A stretch of 64,000 nt of DNA from assembly GCA_030248295.1 (NCBI GenBank), contig JASANH010000420.1:1-64000 (forward strand), given 5' to 3'. Positions 22,131-34,295 of the stretch are shown piece by piece. How positions within the stretch are numbered: the stretch's first letter is position 1; every line of letters starts with the position of its first letter. Position numbers and translations under genes: made by a program. This stretch comes from Mesodorylaimus sp. YZB2_4 (taxonomy: Eukaryota; Nematoda; Enoplea; Dorylaimida; Dorylaimidae). The notes under the pieces are model-generated. The model was not told where the DNA came from and searched no databases. It worked only from the letters and a program-made list of their open reading frames with translations.

Positions 22131-25100
22131 ATGGAGGCAGGAACGGCCAATGAGCACGGACACGCATCAACGACTTCAATGGACCATGACGGACAAGAGA
22201 GCAATGTCAGTGGAAGCGCAGCTGAAGACGTAAGGCCGAAGTGGAAGATTTTTCTGGCAGGTAAGGCTTCTTCATGGATCTGACTCGGCTATGTATGAGT
22301 GCAGGAATATGAAGTATGCATGACTGCCTTGTCGTAGCTTGACTTCTGTTCCACAAGACGGCGTGCTTTAGTAAGTTTATCACTGAGCCGTAAACACAAC
22401 TTGATCTGCTTCCCATTCAAATCTTCCATCTTTAGCTGAATCTGCTGTTTTCCTAGATGCACCTGCGCAGTACACGAAATGGCGCTTGCACGTACGCCAC
22501 CATCTTCTCACTTCTTCACAGATCGTTTTTATGATTTCAGGATATTATTCAAAAACAAAGGTCGGTCTGGGAAAGCTACTGAGTGGAGACTGGATGTTCT
22601 TAGCCTTGTTAGGTATAGTCATGGCATTTTGCAGTTTCGCGATGGACTACTGCATTGAAAAAATCCAAGAGAGTATGTCTTCGCATGCTGTACTCATCTT
22701 GTCAGCACAGAACCATACTTCATTCTTCAGTTCACCATTGGCTCTACGGCGCCGCTGGTTCTACTGGTGTCCAATACATCACCTGGATAATGTTTACTAT
22801 TATACTCGTGTTGTTTTCGGCTGGATTCTGTCACCTAATTGCGCCTCAGGCTATTGGTAAGACGATCTAACTTTGATAAACTGCTACAAAATAAGTAATT
22901 AGACTGTCTTCTTTTCAGGCTCAGGCATTCCAGAAATGAAGACCATTCTGCGCGGGGTCGTCCTGCCTGAATACCTTTCCTTTCGTACCCTCATATCCAA
23001 GGTGGTTGGCCTGACGCTATGTTTAGGCAGTGGGATTCCAATTGGCAAGGAGGTACGCTGGTTCAGCAAGACGCATTAAGTCTGGTTTCATGGATCAATT
23101 TTTAGGGCCCTTTTGTACATGTGTCAAGCGTCGTCACGACTTTGCTGTGTAAGCTGATTAGTGGCTTTCGACCGATTTATGAAGTAAGGGTGGTCAAAGG
23201 CAGAGGCCGATTAGTTCCCTACCGTTAGTTTGCATCCGATCGTAAGTGATTCTTGTATTTTTAGAATGAAAGTCGAAGAACTGAGATGCTGGCAGCAGCG
23301 TGCGCTGTTGGTGTGGCGTGCACTTTCGGTGCCCCCATTGGAGGTATTGTAGATACCAATCTTCTGCTGCATATTTTCTGACCCATCTGTTCCTTGGCTT
23401 TCCAGGTGTGTTATTCAGCATCGAAGTAACCACGGTCTATTTTGCTGTACGCAACTACTGGCGCGCCTTCTTCGCCGCTACTTGTAGTGCAATCATTTTC
23501 CGCTTGGCTGACGTCTGGTTCAATAAGCAAGGTACTTGCACGTAGATGTAGGATAACAGACAGTGAGCCACGAGGGCATCCTTTTTAGCTACTATAGTAC
23601 CTTTCAACAAAACCTGGTTCCTGACTGATTTTCCATTCGATTCTCGAGAGCTATTTTTTTATGCGATCGTGGGGTAAGCGCAACATGCATCGCTGACCAA
23701 TGGGCAGCCATTAGTGCATTTGTTACAGAGTGGTGTGCGGTTTCGGAGGACCACTCTTCGTTTACACAAATCGAAGGATCGTCCTCTTAATGCGTCAACA
23801 AAAGACGTTGAAGAAAATTTTTTCGAAGAAGTGAGCAAAGCTTACCTTAGATATGCTATCAGTGGCACTTGATATCGGGCTTATCTGCGAATACGGCTTA
23901 TTGCGCTATGCACCCCTGACACCTTCCTTACGCCACCGTTTCTTCTAGCCGCTTCATCTACCCAGGCATTGTGGCATTCGTCATTTCGTCGTTGACATTC
24001 CCGCCTGGATATGGACAATTCATTGTTGGAATGGTACGCAGCCTTTGGCCCTCTTTTTAACGCCTGTCAGATAAACTGTTTGCCAGATGGGTACCAAATC
24101 GGCAATCGCGGACTTATTCTCGAATTTCTCATGGTCTGATCCAAATATGGACATTCTGCAAGCTCAGATAGTCCAACGTTGGTCCCCCATGGGTGTACCA
24201 TTTTTTGTCACATTGGCACTCTTCACTCTGTACTACGTAAGGGATCCGGTTGGTCGAGGCTTGCTTTTGTGACATATTCATGCTTGTTTAGTTCTGTGCT
24301 ACAGCCTTGGCCAGCACATTGCCTGTGCCGAATGGAATTTTTATTCCCGTTTTCACAATCGGTGAGTGCAGAGATGCCGTGTGAAACCTAAACATTTTAT
24401 ACAAAACGGGATTTTGCAGGTGCTTCATTTGGAAGAATTGTGGGCGAGCTATTGTATTTGTGGTTCCCCAACGATTTCCGAAACAGTGACAGTGTATCAA
24501 AAGTCGTACCAGGAAGTTACGCCGTGGTTGGTAAGTCCGAATCCAAGTCCCCATTAAGCAAAACGGTCTTAGTCACCTCTTTTAGGGGCCGCTGCTTTCA
24601 GCGGCAGCGTGACGCATACTGTGTCCACGGCAATGATCGTATTTGAGCTAACTGGGCAGATAGTGTACATGATTCCCGTCATGGTAAGTGCGACATCAGA
24701 AGGCAGCACGCATCACAAGACTGGTCTAATGAAAGTTCTTTTCAGCTTGCCGTTCTTATAGCAAATGCCATCGCGTCCTACCTTCAGCCTTCGTTTTATG
24801 ACAGCCTTATCAGAATTAAGAAATTGCCCTATTTGCCCCATATGCTGCCGACTGCTACTTCGTAAGTTCTCATTAGAAGCTTCTCGTATTTGATTGCAGG
24901 CCATATTGTGTTTAAGGGTTCACAACACCTTCGTCCACGACTTCATGGTGACTGATGTCAAGTATATTAGTCTTTCGACTACGTACCACGAGTTACAAGA
25001 TATGCTTATTGATTTGCCGAGACTAAAGATTTTTCCTTTGGTGGACTCGTCAGGTGAGGTGAAGGGATGCGTTCGCGATGGTCTGATCACTCGTATCGCT

Positions 25101-27392
25101 TACTTGTTAGTAGAAAGTGGCTCAGCTCATCCCGGGTTCAATCCCAGGCGACGGAGGTCATTTTGTAAAAACCTGAGATCCCCTGATCTCACACGCCGAG
25201 CAATGCGTGAATTCACTAAATACCACCGAGCCGCTAATACTGGAGAGACTAAAGCCAAAGGAATAGTTAAGAGTTCCTTGCATGACAGCCAGGCCCAACC
25301 GATCATGTGGTCATGACTCATAGTCGAAGATCACGCATGACCACAAAAAATTCACTTTCAGCCTCCCTGATTCTTCTTGGTTCAGTACCTCGGAGTCAGC
25401 TAGTGGCTGAATTGGAGCGGCAAGTGGGCGAAAAAGCGCGTCGTGAAGAAGCCAAGCGACGGCGCTTCAAATACAGCGAAGGATCTCAGGCTGCCGAAGA
25501 CGAACTTCTGCAATCCGTTCTGCGCGCTGGAAGAAAAAATACGGAATCAGAGACAGAGCGACCTGCGGAAAGCAGTCAGGAACAGACGGCGAAGCCGGGT
25601 CGGTTTAGTGTCGTGCCTGTCGACCCAAGTACTTTGGATAAACTGGATCGGGTAGATAACCATGAAAGGAGACCGCTTGTACTGAGCCTCTATACGGCTC
25701 GGACATTTTAGATTCGAAAAGCGTCCGTATCTCGGCTAGCTAACAACAAGTCGAATACCATTCGTCAGTCGAGGTCATCTCAGGGGGCTGAAGATTTGGG
25801 CACCAATCTATCACAGCGGCACCTTGGTGACACTTCAGTCCACTCTACTCCGCAGAGGACTGCCCGAAGTATTAGCCAGGCGACATTGGCTTGTAAGACA
25901 AATTGCAAAAAAACAGGGAAGAAAATACAGTGCGATATCATTTTTTTAGTGGCAGTCAAGAACTTTGTGAGGAAACTCCGCAAAAGGCATCACAAGGACG
26001 AGGTATGCCCGTCCACAGCTTAGAAAAATCTTAATTGCTTCCGTATTTCAGGAATCGTTCGACTGCGATATGGATGGTGAGGAAGTAAGTCAAAGTCTAT
26101 ATTCAGGAGCCGACAGTTTCTCGAGCAATATGGGAGTGCATATATCAGCCATCACTGGATATATCCCCCACCTATATGTAGCCCTAGTATACAGTGGATG
26201 GGGAGTATACTGTTCGCAAATAGAACATGTAGAGAGCCACAATCCCCCCCCTTCCCCCTGTATAAGTGCAAGTTTGTGCTTCTCCATGCAATTCAACTTA
26301 CGGCTACAAACTTGCATCCCTGACTTCCGGTAACTGCCCAACTGCGAATAAGATTTTTACGTTCTTTCAGAGAAAACACTGGGAGGAGGAACGTTTGGAG
26401 GAAGCACTAAATTTCGAGCGGATAAATATTGACAATGCGCCCTTCCAATTGGTGGAGCAGACTTCACTGTACAAAGTGCACTCCCTATTTTCATTGTTGG
26501 GGCTCAACCGCGCATACGTGACCAGCTTGGGCCGTCTAGTCGGTGTGGTAACCCTCAACGAAGTGAGTAGACTCTTTCCTATCGTGGTCTGTTGTGCAGT
26601 CTAGTATGAGTTTTTTGCACCCCTCAGATAGCTTCCGTGGGCTTGGTCAAAATATGGGTGCAGTAATATAGCCCTTAATGCACCTTGTGTTGACTGTGAG
26701 AAGGCATGGTATGCTATGACATGTGCCGGCGAGGTGAGGCAGCATGGCAGATGTGGGAAAAAACTTACAGTTACATTCGAGGCGAACTGACGCGTACCGC
26801 TTATTGCAGTAGCGTAAGGCAAAAACTAACGCAAGGTCAGCCAGGAAAAATAGCAAAGTAAGCAGTATTCGAGTGGCAGTCCAGTCCGAAGTCTTCATAA
26901 ATTACCGTCTGCGAGATTCTTTGAAAATCTTTTTTTTACTGGGGCATCGTCGACGGTTTATGTTTCAATGTTGCTTTATTTCAGATCCGTCTCGCTCTGG
27001 AAAAATCTCTGGCTTACAAAACTGAAACAATAATAAGCGACCATACCGAACGGCAGACTGGCTCAGAAAAGGTTTTGGATGTGTTGGACAAGGAGGGTTT
27101 TATCAAAGTGGCCTTACAACCTATGCCTTCTCGCAAGTCGGCCATAGCCCTTAGTGCAAGCAACATAAGCATATCTGATGCCGATGGAGTCGACGTGCCT
27201 GCCCCGTCCATGAAACGGCGTCCAGCATTCTCGTCTCCATTCACTGGACTGCCCCGAAACACAATTGTTCCCGAAATAAAGGTGTATATCGCCGATGAGG
27301 ATGCACCAGAGGGTGATGACAGAGACGAAAAAGACGATTCTTGCAATAGTACTTCAACACCTACGCAAAAAAGGAAACTTCAAAAGTATTAA
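22131..27392 (+). CDS. ClC-family voltage-gated chloride channel B (ClC-2-like), 22 exons
   Basis: Exons: 22131-22260, 22541-22672, 22731-22856, 22919-23052, 23106-23183, 23265-23343, 23406-23531, 23589-23673, 23729-23830, 23949-24033, 24087-24236, 24292-24361, 24420-24530, 24586-24683, 24746-24861, 24917-25053, 25362-25651, 25712-25892, 25950-26002, 26052-26084, 26371-26562, 26985-27392; about 971 aa. Key sites: GSGIPIGKE plus GPFVH (gating Glu), [13 protein letters not shown], and SFYDSLI tyrosine. The CBS segments are [15 protein letters not shown] and [18 protein letters not shown]. The pore-lining PVPCG of channel A is PVPNG here. The donor of exon 17 is uncertain: 25651, or 25678 with a 33-nt intron; both keep frame. 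The 25054-25361 intron holds a SINE-like fragment. Function: plasma-membrane Cl- conductance. Exon sizes and phases match channel A almost throughout. Confidence 0.93.
25107..25200 (+). repeat. SINE head fragment in ClC-B intron
   Basis: TCATCCCGGGTTCAATCCC followed by AGGCGACGGAGGTC matches the box-B segment of the family A SINE (CGTCCCGGGTTCGATCCCC and GATGGAGGTCGG in other copies). Only the head appears kept. It gives a spurious open frame that runs on from the CBS1 exon. Confidence 0.55.
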
Positions 27393-28177
27393 TGCATACA
27401 ATATTTTGCTCATGATCTTTTGTATGGACAAGTCTCAAATTGATGCTGGACTTTGTTATTGTACTTCAGCATGTTTATTTTGAAAGTGGAACTACTGTCA
27501 TTGATCTGTAATTGCCACACCAACCTTACAGTATATCAGTGCACTACAGACTCATCGCTCGACTGTCCTGGGTTCCCACTACTCACACTTTGACAGCCCA
27601 TCCCACGCACCGTTACTGCGAGCCGTACTGTACGTGGTCGCACCAAGCCTACACTAATGCACCTGGTGCTTCGACCTTTGTCATAGTCAGGCTGTATGCT
27701 GACGCAACTGCTCTCGATGAGCAGGAAGCTGCTGAAGCTGCTTAGACTGCTAATGTCGAAAGGTTGCGCACAGTTCCAACAGGTCTGAAAAACGACTGCG
27801 AGCATCTGATGAGAAGCAAACTCATTTTTGTTGGCATTATACTTTGTTCATAGGCCAACAAAGAGAAGAAGGCAGCACTCGAGTACAGCCATTGTGTACC
27901 TGTCTAGATTTTGGGTGGTGCTCGTGGGTTTGGAAGTGCTCGTCTCGATCCTATGAACAAGCAAGAGCACGTTAGACTTTGTACACAAGGCAAATAAATG
28001 TGTAGACACAAGGTCCTGTCGACGGCTTTCTTACGCTGATAATGAAGGCAGCTAAAGGACTGTCCCTTTGCTCATATATAGAGCGCCATAGCTATGTTTC
28101 TTTCACTACACCCCGGCGGGACATTAGCCTGTTCCATTGTCACTGCGTTCTAGCCGTTTAACAGTTCGTAACCAAAT
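27393..28177 (+). promoter_or_regulatory. Spacer with a TATA-like element upstream of the FABP gene
   Basis: The 785-nt gap between ClC-B and the fatty-acid-binding protein has no supported ORF. An ATATATAG box at 28073-28081 lies about 97 nt before the FABP ATG, a plausible TATA box. GTTCTAG ends at 28153, 24 nt before the ATG, and looks like a splice acceptor. AATAAA occurs at 27993-27998, but its link to ClC-B is unproven. Confidence 0.4.
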
Positions 28178-29176
28178 ATGGCCGAGAAGTTCGCTGGAAG
28201 ATTCAGTTTGGTCTCATCAGACAACTTTGACAAATACTTGGAAAAGTTGGGTATGTGCTTTGTGCGTCTTGAGCTGGTCCCTCATCTCGGGTATGGCGTA
28301 GTCATTGGGGCGTTAGGAAGCCGCGATGCTACTGCTGAAGCTTTTTTTATTTGTGGGTGTCAAATTACTGGAATTTGTCCACTAGGAGCGGCTAAAGTTT
28401 GCGCGTTTGTGTCACTTGGTCACGATGCGCGAGGCTTCACACGCTGATTTGACCACACCACACTCGTTTTCAGGTGTCGGATTCATGACTAGGAAAATCG
28501 CCGCAACGGCCAAGCCTGATGTGGAATTCATTATCAATGGCGATAAGTGGACTTTTAAGACAATCAGCTCTGTGAAAAATTACGAAGTATCCTTCCAACT
28601 GAATAACGAGTTTGAGGAGACGACTGGTGACGGGCGCAAAGTGCTGGTAAGGCAGATTCTAGAGCTATACTTTTTGTTTTGCCAAGGGATCCTTCTGGCA
28701 AATTATTATCTGTCTCTGAGGGTCTCATAATTCAAGACATGAGCGTGCAGCTCTAGCTAATAAGTGCTATAAGTTGATTCGTGCCGACCCATGCCTTTTA
28801 CGTTTGTTTTTCATTCCCTGTTCCGCAGTGCACTAGGGTACGAAGTGACCTGTTTCAGACTGATATGCTATCTGAACAAGTCCTGTCTCCGTCTAGCCCT
28901 TCTTACGAAAATCAAAGTGAAATTTGTTTTGCAGAGCACTTTCACTTTGGAAAATGGCAATAGACTCGTGCAGCGCCAAAAGGCAACAAAGCCCGGGGAA
29001 AAGGATAGCGTCATTGTGCGAGAGTTAAACGGCGATGACCTCGTGGTGGTAAGTAGACAATTTGTCTTAGCTTTATTACAAACATAAAACTATACAAGCT
29101 ACTGGCTTAACATTTTTTACAGATCATGCAAGTGGAAGATGTCGAGGCGAAACGCATCTACAAACGCTCTGCCTAG
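28178..29176 (+). CDS. Fatty-acid-binding protein (cytosolic lipocalin-like)
   Basis: Exons 28178-28250, 28474-28646, 28935-29048 and 29123-29176 give 137 aa, with the four-exon layout classical for FABP genes. MAEKFAGRFSLVSSDNFDKY and LGVGFMTRKIA are the family opening, followed by NGDKWTFKTISSVKN, FQLNNEFEETTGDGRKV, LVQRQK and VEAKRIYKR. There is no signal peptide, so it is probably a cytosolic carrier of fatty acids or retinoids. The C-terminal R-x-Y (RIYKR) that binds the carboxylate is present. It stands 785 nt after ClC-B and converges with the acetylcholine receptor gene, whose stop is 167 nt away. Confidence 0.96.
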
Positions 29177-29343
29177 ATAGCACGCCCGCAACGCCAGCCT
29201 AATAGGTACCATTGACTTGGAAAGTGACGTCAGTAGATTGGAGGGGTCGTTCCCGATCCGCCTTAGCAATTAATAGTATCCTCTCATACTTGACGAATAG
29301 AACTCCTACTTAATTGGATGGTGCACTTTGATTGCAAACTTCT

Positions 29344-32300
29344 TCACATGAGCGGCTTGCGTGTGTCGTACAAGGATGGTGCTTGTAATATGATACAGCA
29401 AGTGCCTACGACGCAAGCCACCCCAAAAATGTAAAGGAATACTCGATCGATCACCAAGCCCACATAGCTCCAGTCTTGCTGGATCTGTAACAGATAAAGG
29501 CACCGTTGTTGTGCATACAGGAGAGCCCCTGATGCTGAACCCTGCTATCTTGAGCGAGCATCTTTTTGATGCCGCCTCGGCTTATTTGAGGAAGCTCCCC
29601 TGAGACTTGACCCAAATCAACGTTGGATTGCAAGAAAACAATGTCGGGCGTAACTGCTCTGCCCGATAGTACATCTCATGCTCAGGTCTGAATGCACAAT
29701 CTTACCTCTTTCTCCTGCGCATCTCGGCAGACCTTGTGCGCAATCAAACCAACGCAGCTAGCCGCGTATCGAACAGCACTGGTCTTATCTCCAGCCTCAA
29801 CACCAGGACGGCTCGCTTCACGGATTTCCAAAAGAGGAAATAAAGATTGCCTTCGTTCCCACACTTCGTGCACCAATCGTGCCTCCAGGAATTCACTAGA
29901 TTTCGACTTGGATACGATTTCATTTGCGTCTTCAGACTCGTCTTGCATTTCGTCATCAGTCAATCCCACATCGGATTCATGAGTCCAAACGGACAACAGT
30001 GGGTCCGTGTTGACGCGTCGATGCTGTACAGGAGTAACGTGCTCATTGACCGGTAATCTGAAACTCCAAGAGCTTCTTTGTTACCATAAGAGTTCCAAAT
30101 TTGCTCCGCCTTACTCATCACTTTCGTTGACAATAATTGTGGGTACCGGTGGTGGCTGCACGGTAGTCGCGTCTTTACGGGTCATAGATATGTGGTTATT
30201 GGTTATGACCAATCCAGTGCCGTATTTCGTCCCCATCACATCTTTTATGAGGCCAAAACTTGAACTTAATTTTGGCTTCTTCATGGACTTGACATCATTA
30301 AAATTGACGTCCGTGGTTAACACAGATTTCAGCGGCTTGATACCAAGCAGTCTGGGCAGTCGCCGCAAGAACCATCGTCTGATCCAAGGTGGCATGGTGT
30401 GTGTTGTGGGAGCCCTGTAGTGGATGCTCAGTGTCATCACAGTAATGGCCACGCTAAGGGTCACCAATATCATTGTGAATACTAGATATCGAGCTATCAA
30501 AGGCATCACCAGGCTAGTGCTGGGGATGAGCTCGATAAGCAAAAGCAAAAATACATTCAAGGAAATCAGAATCGATATGCACATGACGATCTTCTCACCA
30601 CTGTTGGCTGGTAGGTAGAATACGAACATAGTCAAGAAGCTGATTCCTGGAATAAAAACGATAGAAGGCCAGCCTCCCCCCACCACCCTGCAAGCCTCAT
30701 TGGCTTACCGATGCACGGAATAATAAGATTGACGGTGTAAAAGAGAGGCTTTCTGCGCAGGGAGATGTAATAGGTGATGTCAACGAAAGGGGCCTTGCAG
30801 CACGGGTAGAAGAGGAAATGTCTTTCTCCCGGCACAGCCATTATGTCCCACTCGACACTTTGATAGTACACGGACAAATCGATAGCTCTCTCGACCAACC
30901 ACACTTTTTGATCACGCTCGTCCTTGAGTTCTTTAACTTCCGAAATGTCGTTGTAATGGATCAAATCCACCTGAAGCATGTAGCTTCTCTGAAGGAAGAT
31001 GTTGATGGAGCTTTTGTACCGCACCAAAAACCTCGGCTGCGGATTCGTCTTTGGATCTACTGCCAAAGGAGCCTATACAATGAGTAGGATAAGAGGAGGC
31101 AAGACTACAGTAGGACACGTCCACGAGTCGCCTTATTGGAGCGCAGTGCGACTGAGGACTTGCCAAATGATCCAGCTGCAGAGACGGACCAAGGCATGGC
31201 CAACCAATTCTTACCATAAACCCGTCGTATGTCCAACTTCCAATCTTCATCTTGCACCTAAAACCGCTTTTTGTAGCGGTTACAACCTGGCAAAGTTCAT
31301 GCTCTTGCCTTTGCTCATCCAACGGAAACCACATGACATTCATTTCGCACACTGATCGAAAAACTGCAGGAGGTTCCCAAACGACCAGTCCATCATATCT
31401 GACCATAGCCTTGGTCATTATTTTCACTTCGTAGTTTCCATCCGCTCTGAAACCAATCTCCTTTAGAGATCACGGTCAAGTGACTATAATGTGCAAAGTT
31501 GGTGCCCTGAGGCAAGGTCAAGCCAACTGAGCAGGGGGCAACTCCATGCAGAGAACCCATCACATGTGTGCTATCGCTTCAAAGCCCACTCGTTTTTCAT
31601 TATGTCATCTGGAAATCGATCCCCTACATGGAACTGACTGTTGGTAGCGCCACCCATCAGGGTGATGTTTCAGCCCTGGACCAGGTCGGACGACTTGGTT
31701 GACTGACCTGGGTTCTTAGCGTGGTGCAAAAGCTCCACCGGACACTCCCGGCGATACGGGCCCAGACATATTATACTCACGTGTTGTACAAAACCAAATC
31801 CGGCCTCCAGAGCAAGCTAGCTGGCACGTAAATGGTTTCTATCCCGCCATAGTCTTTCGGGGACCATACCATCTTATGGTCGTACCATTCCTAGGCACAC
31901 AAAAACATGTGCGTGAAGTGTGCACAGCGATAACAGACAGCCTCTTACTTGATGCAGCCAAACGTTCTGAAGACCAGTGCAAGCCTTGGATTCTTTCAGA
32001 CTGGTGCAGACTCTGCTCATTTACCAAGCAAACTGCAGTTTTTGGTTTTTTTAGACTTTTTTGATTCGAGAGGATCTCGTTCTACCTAGCCGGTCAAACT
32101 TTGCCATGGGGAGGACTGACCACACCCCGAGTTGCTGCTCCAGTTCTAGCAAGCTGACATCAAACCACGAACAATCAGGCATGTTGAAAGCGACAGTCAG
32201 ATCGTTTGTGGTCCTGCCTATCCTCGTTGGTAACCGGGCTTGCCTGACATTACGTTCACCCAGTACTCGGCCTTTTTTTAATGCACTCCGCCCACTTGTG

Positions 32301-33752
32301 CGCAGCCTTTTTGCCTACATATAGCTTACCATGTCGCGCCTTACATGATACCATGCCTCACACACCAGGCCTCCTACACGAGGCATTCCCAACCAGGCCT
32401 ACACTCTCCTAGGCTCCATACCATTGCATCCTGCCGATAATCGAGCGTCTGACCTGGCTAATCGTGAGACTGACTGCGTTTTCACCGTCAGCTCAGGCCA
32501 CCTCGACGGTGCTGGATTAGTCGCCCTCCACCCGTCAGAGATGGCTTATACAAATCAACTCCCTGTCGCTGCGCGTATTGAGCTCGGCCAAGCTCAGCCG
32601 CGCACTTCTGGTCACTGGCACCCGACACTAGGTCCTACTGTGGTACTCAGTTTCCCCGCGGGGCTTCCAGTCCGTTGTTGCCAGTCGCCCATAGTCATGC
32701 TACCAGCGAGGCCCTAAGAGACCAATTCGCTTGGGCAGGTTTCCTTCAACGCCTCCCCCCGGAGCACCACCGCTTCCGCTCCTGTGCCTGCATCAGCGTC
32801 CATGACACTGGGCGAGAAGGGAGGGCACTTCACGACTGGTAATCGAGGGCTAGTACTTGTTCGGCATCAATTGGCTGGTTAGTCGCCTCGAGCCAGCGGC
32901 GGGCTCATTAAATTGCCGTTGAACACCAACTGACTGCCTCTTCATGTGAGCTGCACTAACAATAAGCTGCCATGCTGACCATCAGCGGGAATAGAGCAGC
33001 GGCCTCCCAGTCAGGGTTGCTGGGCCAACGCCTAACCAACTGAGCCACTGCACTGCCCGTCGCACTACCCATAACAGACAACACACTACACGTCACAGTA
33101 AGGCGCCCACCTATCGCCTCTTGGCTCATGATCATTTCAACAGTGAGTGAAGGAATCCAAGGCCTACCGTCGTCATAATCTGATCCTTTTCGTGCTGAAA
33201 TGGGTTTCAAATATCACATCACGCATTTGCAACAGGGTGAATGACCCTACATTGGAGAAGGCAACGCTGGGAACGGATGCTCTCGAAAAGCCTCCAGGCA
33301 GGCCTCCTAGTCGCAAAGACTGAGACATCAACCCGACGGGTTTCTGCCTCTCCTCTGTAACACGCGCCCACCACCTACGTCCTGCCTGGGCGCCTGACGC
33401 CCAGGCTGGCACTCAACCTTCCCACCGGCCAAACGCAGTGAACTGAACACATCTGGGTCCTAGTTCACTCCGACACCAGGGCACGTCATCCCAATGCCCC
33501 TACATACCACATCCAACAGCTGCGACAACTTCAGGTTCAGTCGAACCTGCAATGTCTGGCTGTGATTCCTGACTGGTCGCACCAATCGATTGTAGTGGGT
33601 CAGCAGATCATCGAATAAAAGCCGAGCACTGTCGTGACTCCGCACAGGACCTGCAAGACGCCATTGCAACCCCCTCCCGTCAAACCCACCTACTTTTATT
33701 TCTTACCCCACGAAATCACAACGCACACACAAATAAGCAGAAGTCGCATCAT
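29344..33752 (-). CDS. Nicotinic acetylcholine receptor subunit, alpha type
   Basis: Exons seen, in reading order: 33707-33752, 33508-33650, [one exon not found], 31949-31966, 31781-31890, 31309-31446, 31216-31258, 30709-30970, 30115-30646, 29706-30057, 29344-29484. [16 protein letters not shown] is the signal peptide. [20 protein letters not shown] opens the ligand-binding domain, followed by NVWLHQEWYDHK and the Cys-loop (Cys, 13 residues, Cys) from [13 protein letters not shown] onward. [15 protein letters not shown] has the vicinal cysteines of an alpha subunit, so this subunit should bind acetylcholine. M1-M3 follow ([36 protein letters not shown]), then a long M3-M4 loop and M4 ([15 protein letters not shown]) ending LYDTRKPLM. 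The short segment between SQLLDV and NVWLHQ, about ten residues in relatives, was not located. One intron is GC-AG. Confidence 0.92.
32060..33440. repeat. Repeat-rich nAChR intron, with repeat D copy 2
   Basis: This is most of the large intron after the second nAChR exon. 33235-33440 is the second copy of repeat D (the other is 5905-6130). 32755-32905 resembles, in reverse, the body of the family A SINE, including a GGGCGAGAAGGGAGGG block also found near 38480. 32990-33055 has a minus-strand tRNA-like head (CAGTCAGGGTTGCTGGGCC) shared with 38640. A missing short nAChR exon should also lie between 31967 and 33507. Confidence 0.55.
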
Positions 33753-34295
33753 TTTTCAGGCTGATAAGAGAAGCTAGCCAAGCCGTACCGACCGCCCTCT
33801 AACCTGCGCATGGCAGTACGAGTCTAAAAGGCGTCGAGTGGCCTGGCATGATTTAGGGCCTTATTAAATCAGGGCACCTCCTATCTCACTCGGCTTGATT
33901 ACAGGCCTCATCAGGCCCGCTCCATCCCGCAATCAGCACGTAAGTAATGTCCCTTCAGGGAACTCGACTCATCGCCTTTTATCGTCTTCCGCACAGAAAA
34001 ATGAAGCTAGGAAAAAAGACGCATGGGCGTAGCTCGAATGATTTCTGGCGCAATTAATTTCAATGAAAATTATAAGAAAACCAATTGAACACAATCATGA
34101 ACAAAATTCCCACTTTCACGGAGTGAACAAAAAAGTTGAAAAACAAATAACAAGGAACCAGGAGAAAACAATATTACGAATAAAGAAGACCGGAATCAAA
34201 ACTAGAAATTAAAATGGATGAAAAAATAGAGAATAACTCGTTGAATACAGTACGTAGTACTCGCCCTTTGAGTTCACAAACGGTGCATTCGATAA
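33753..34295. other. Intergenic between Speedy-like 3' end and nAChR start
   Basis: The nAChR ATG at 33752 is preceded (reading minus) by TTATCAG ending at 33761, 8 nt upstream. The rest, especially 34020-34250, is A-rich with no ORF. It probably holds the nAChR promoter and the 3' UTR of the Speedy-like gene. Confidence 0.45.

Noticed and set aside
25054-25361. Continuation of the ClC-B CBS1 frame through the SINE fragment
   Set aside because: The relative ClC-A jumps here to the next exon, a good GTGAGG donor is present, and the extra residues come from a dispersed repeat.
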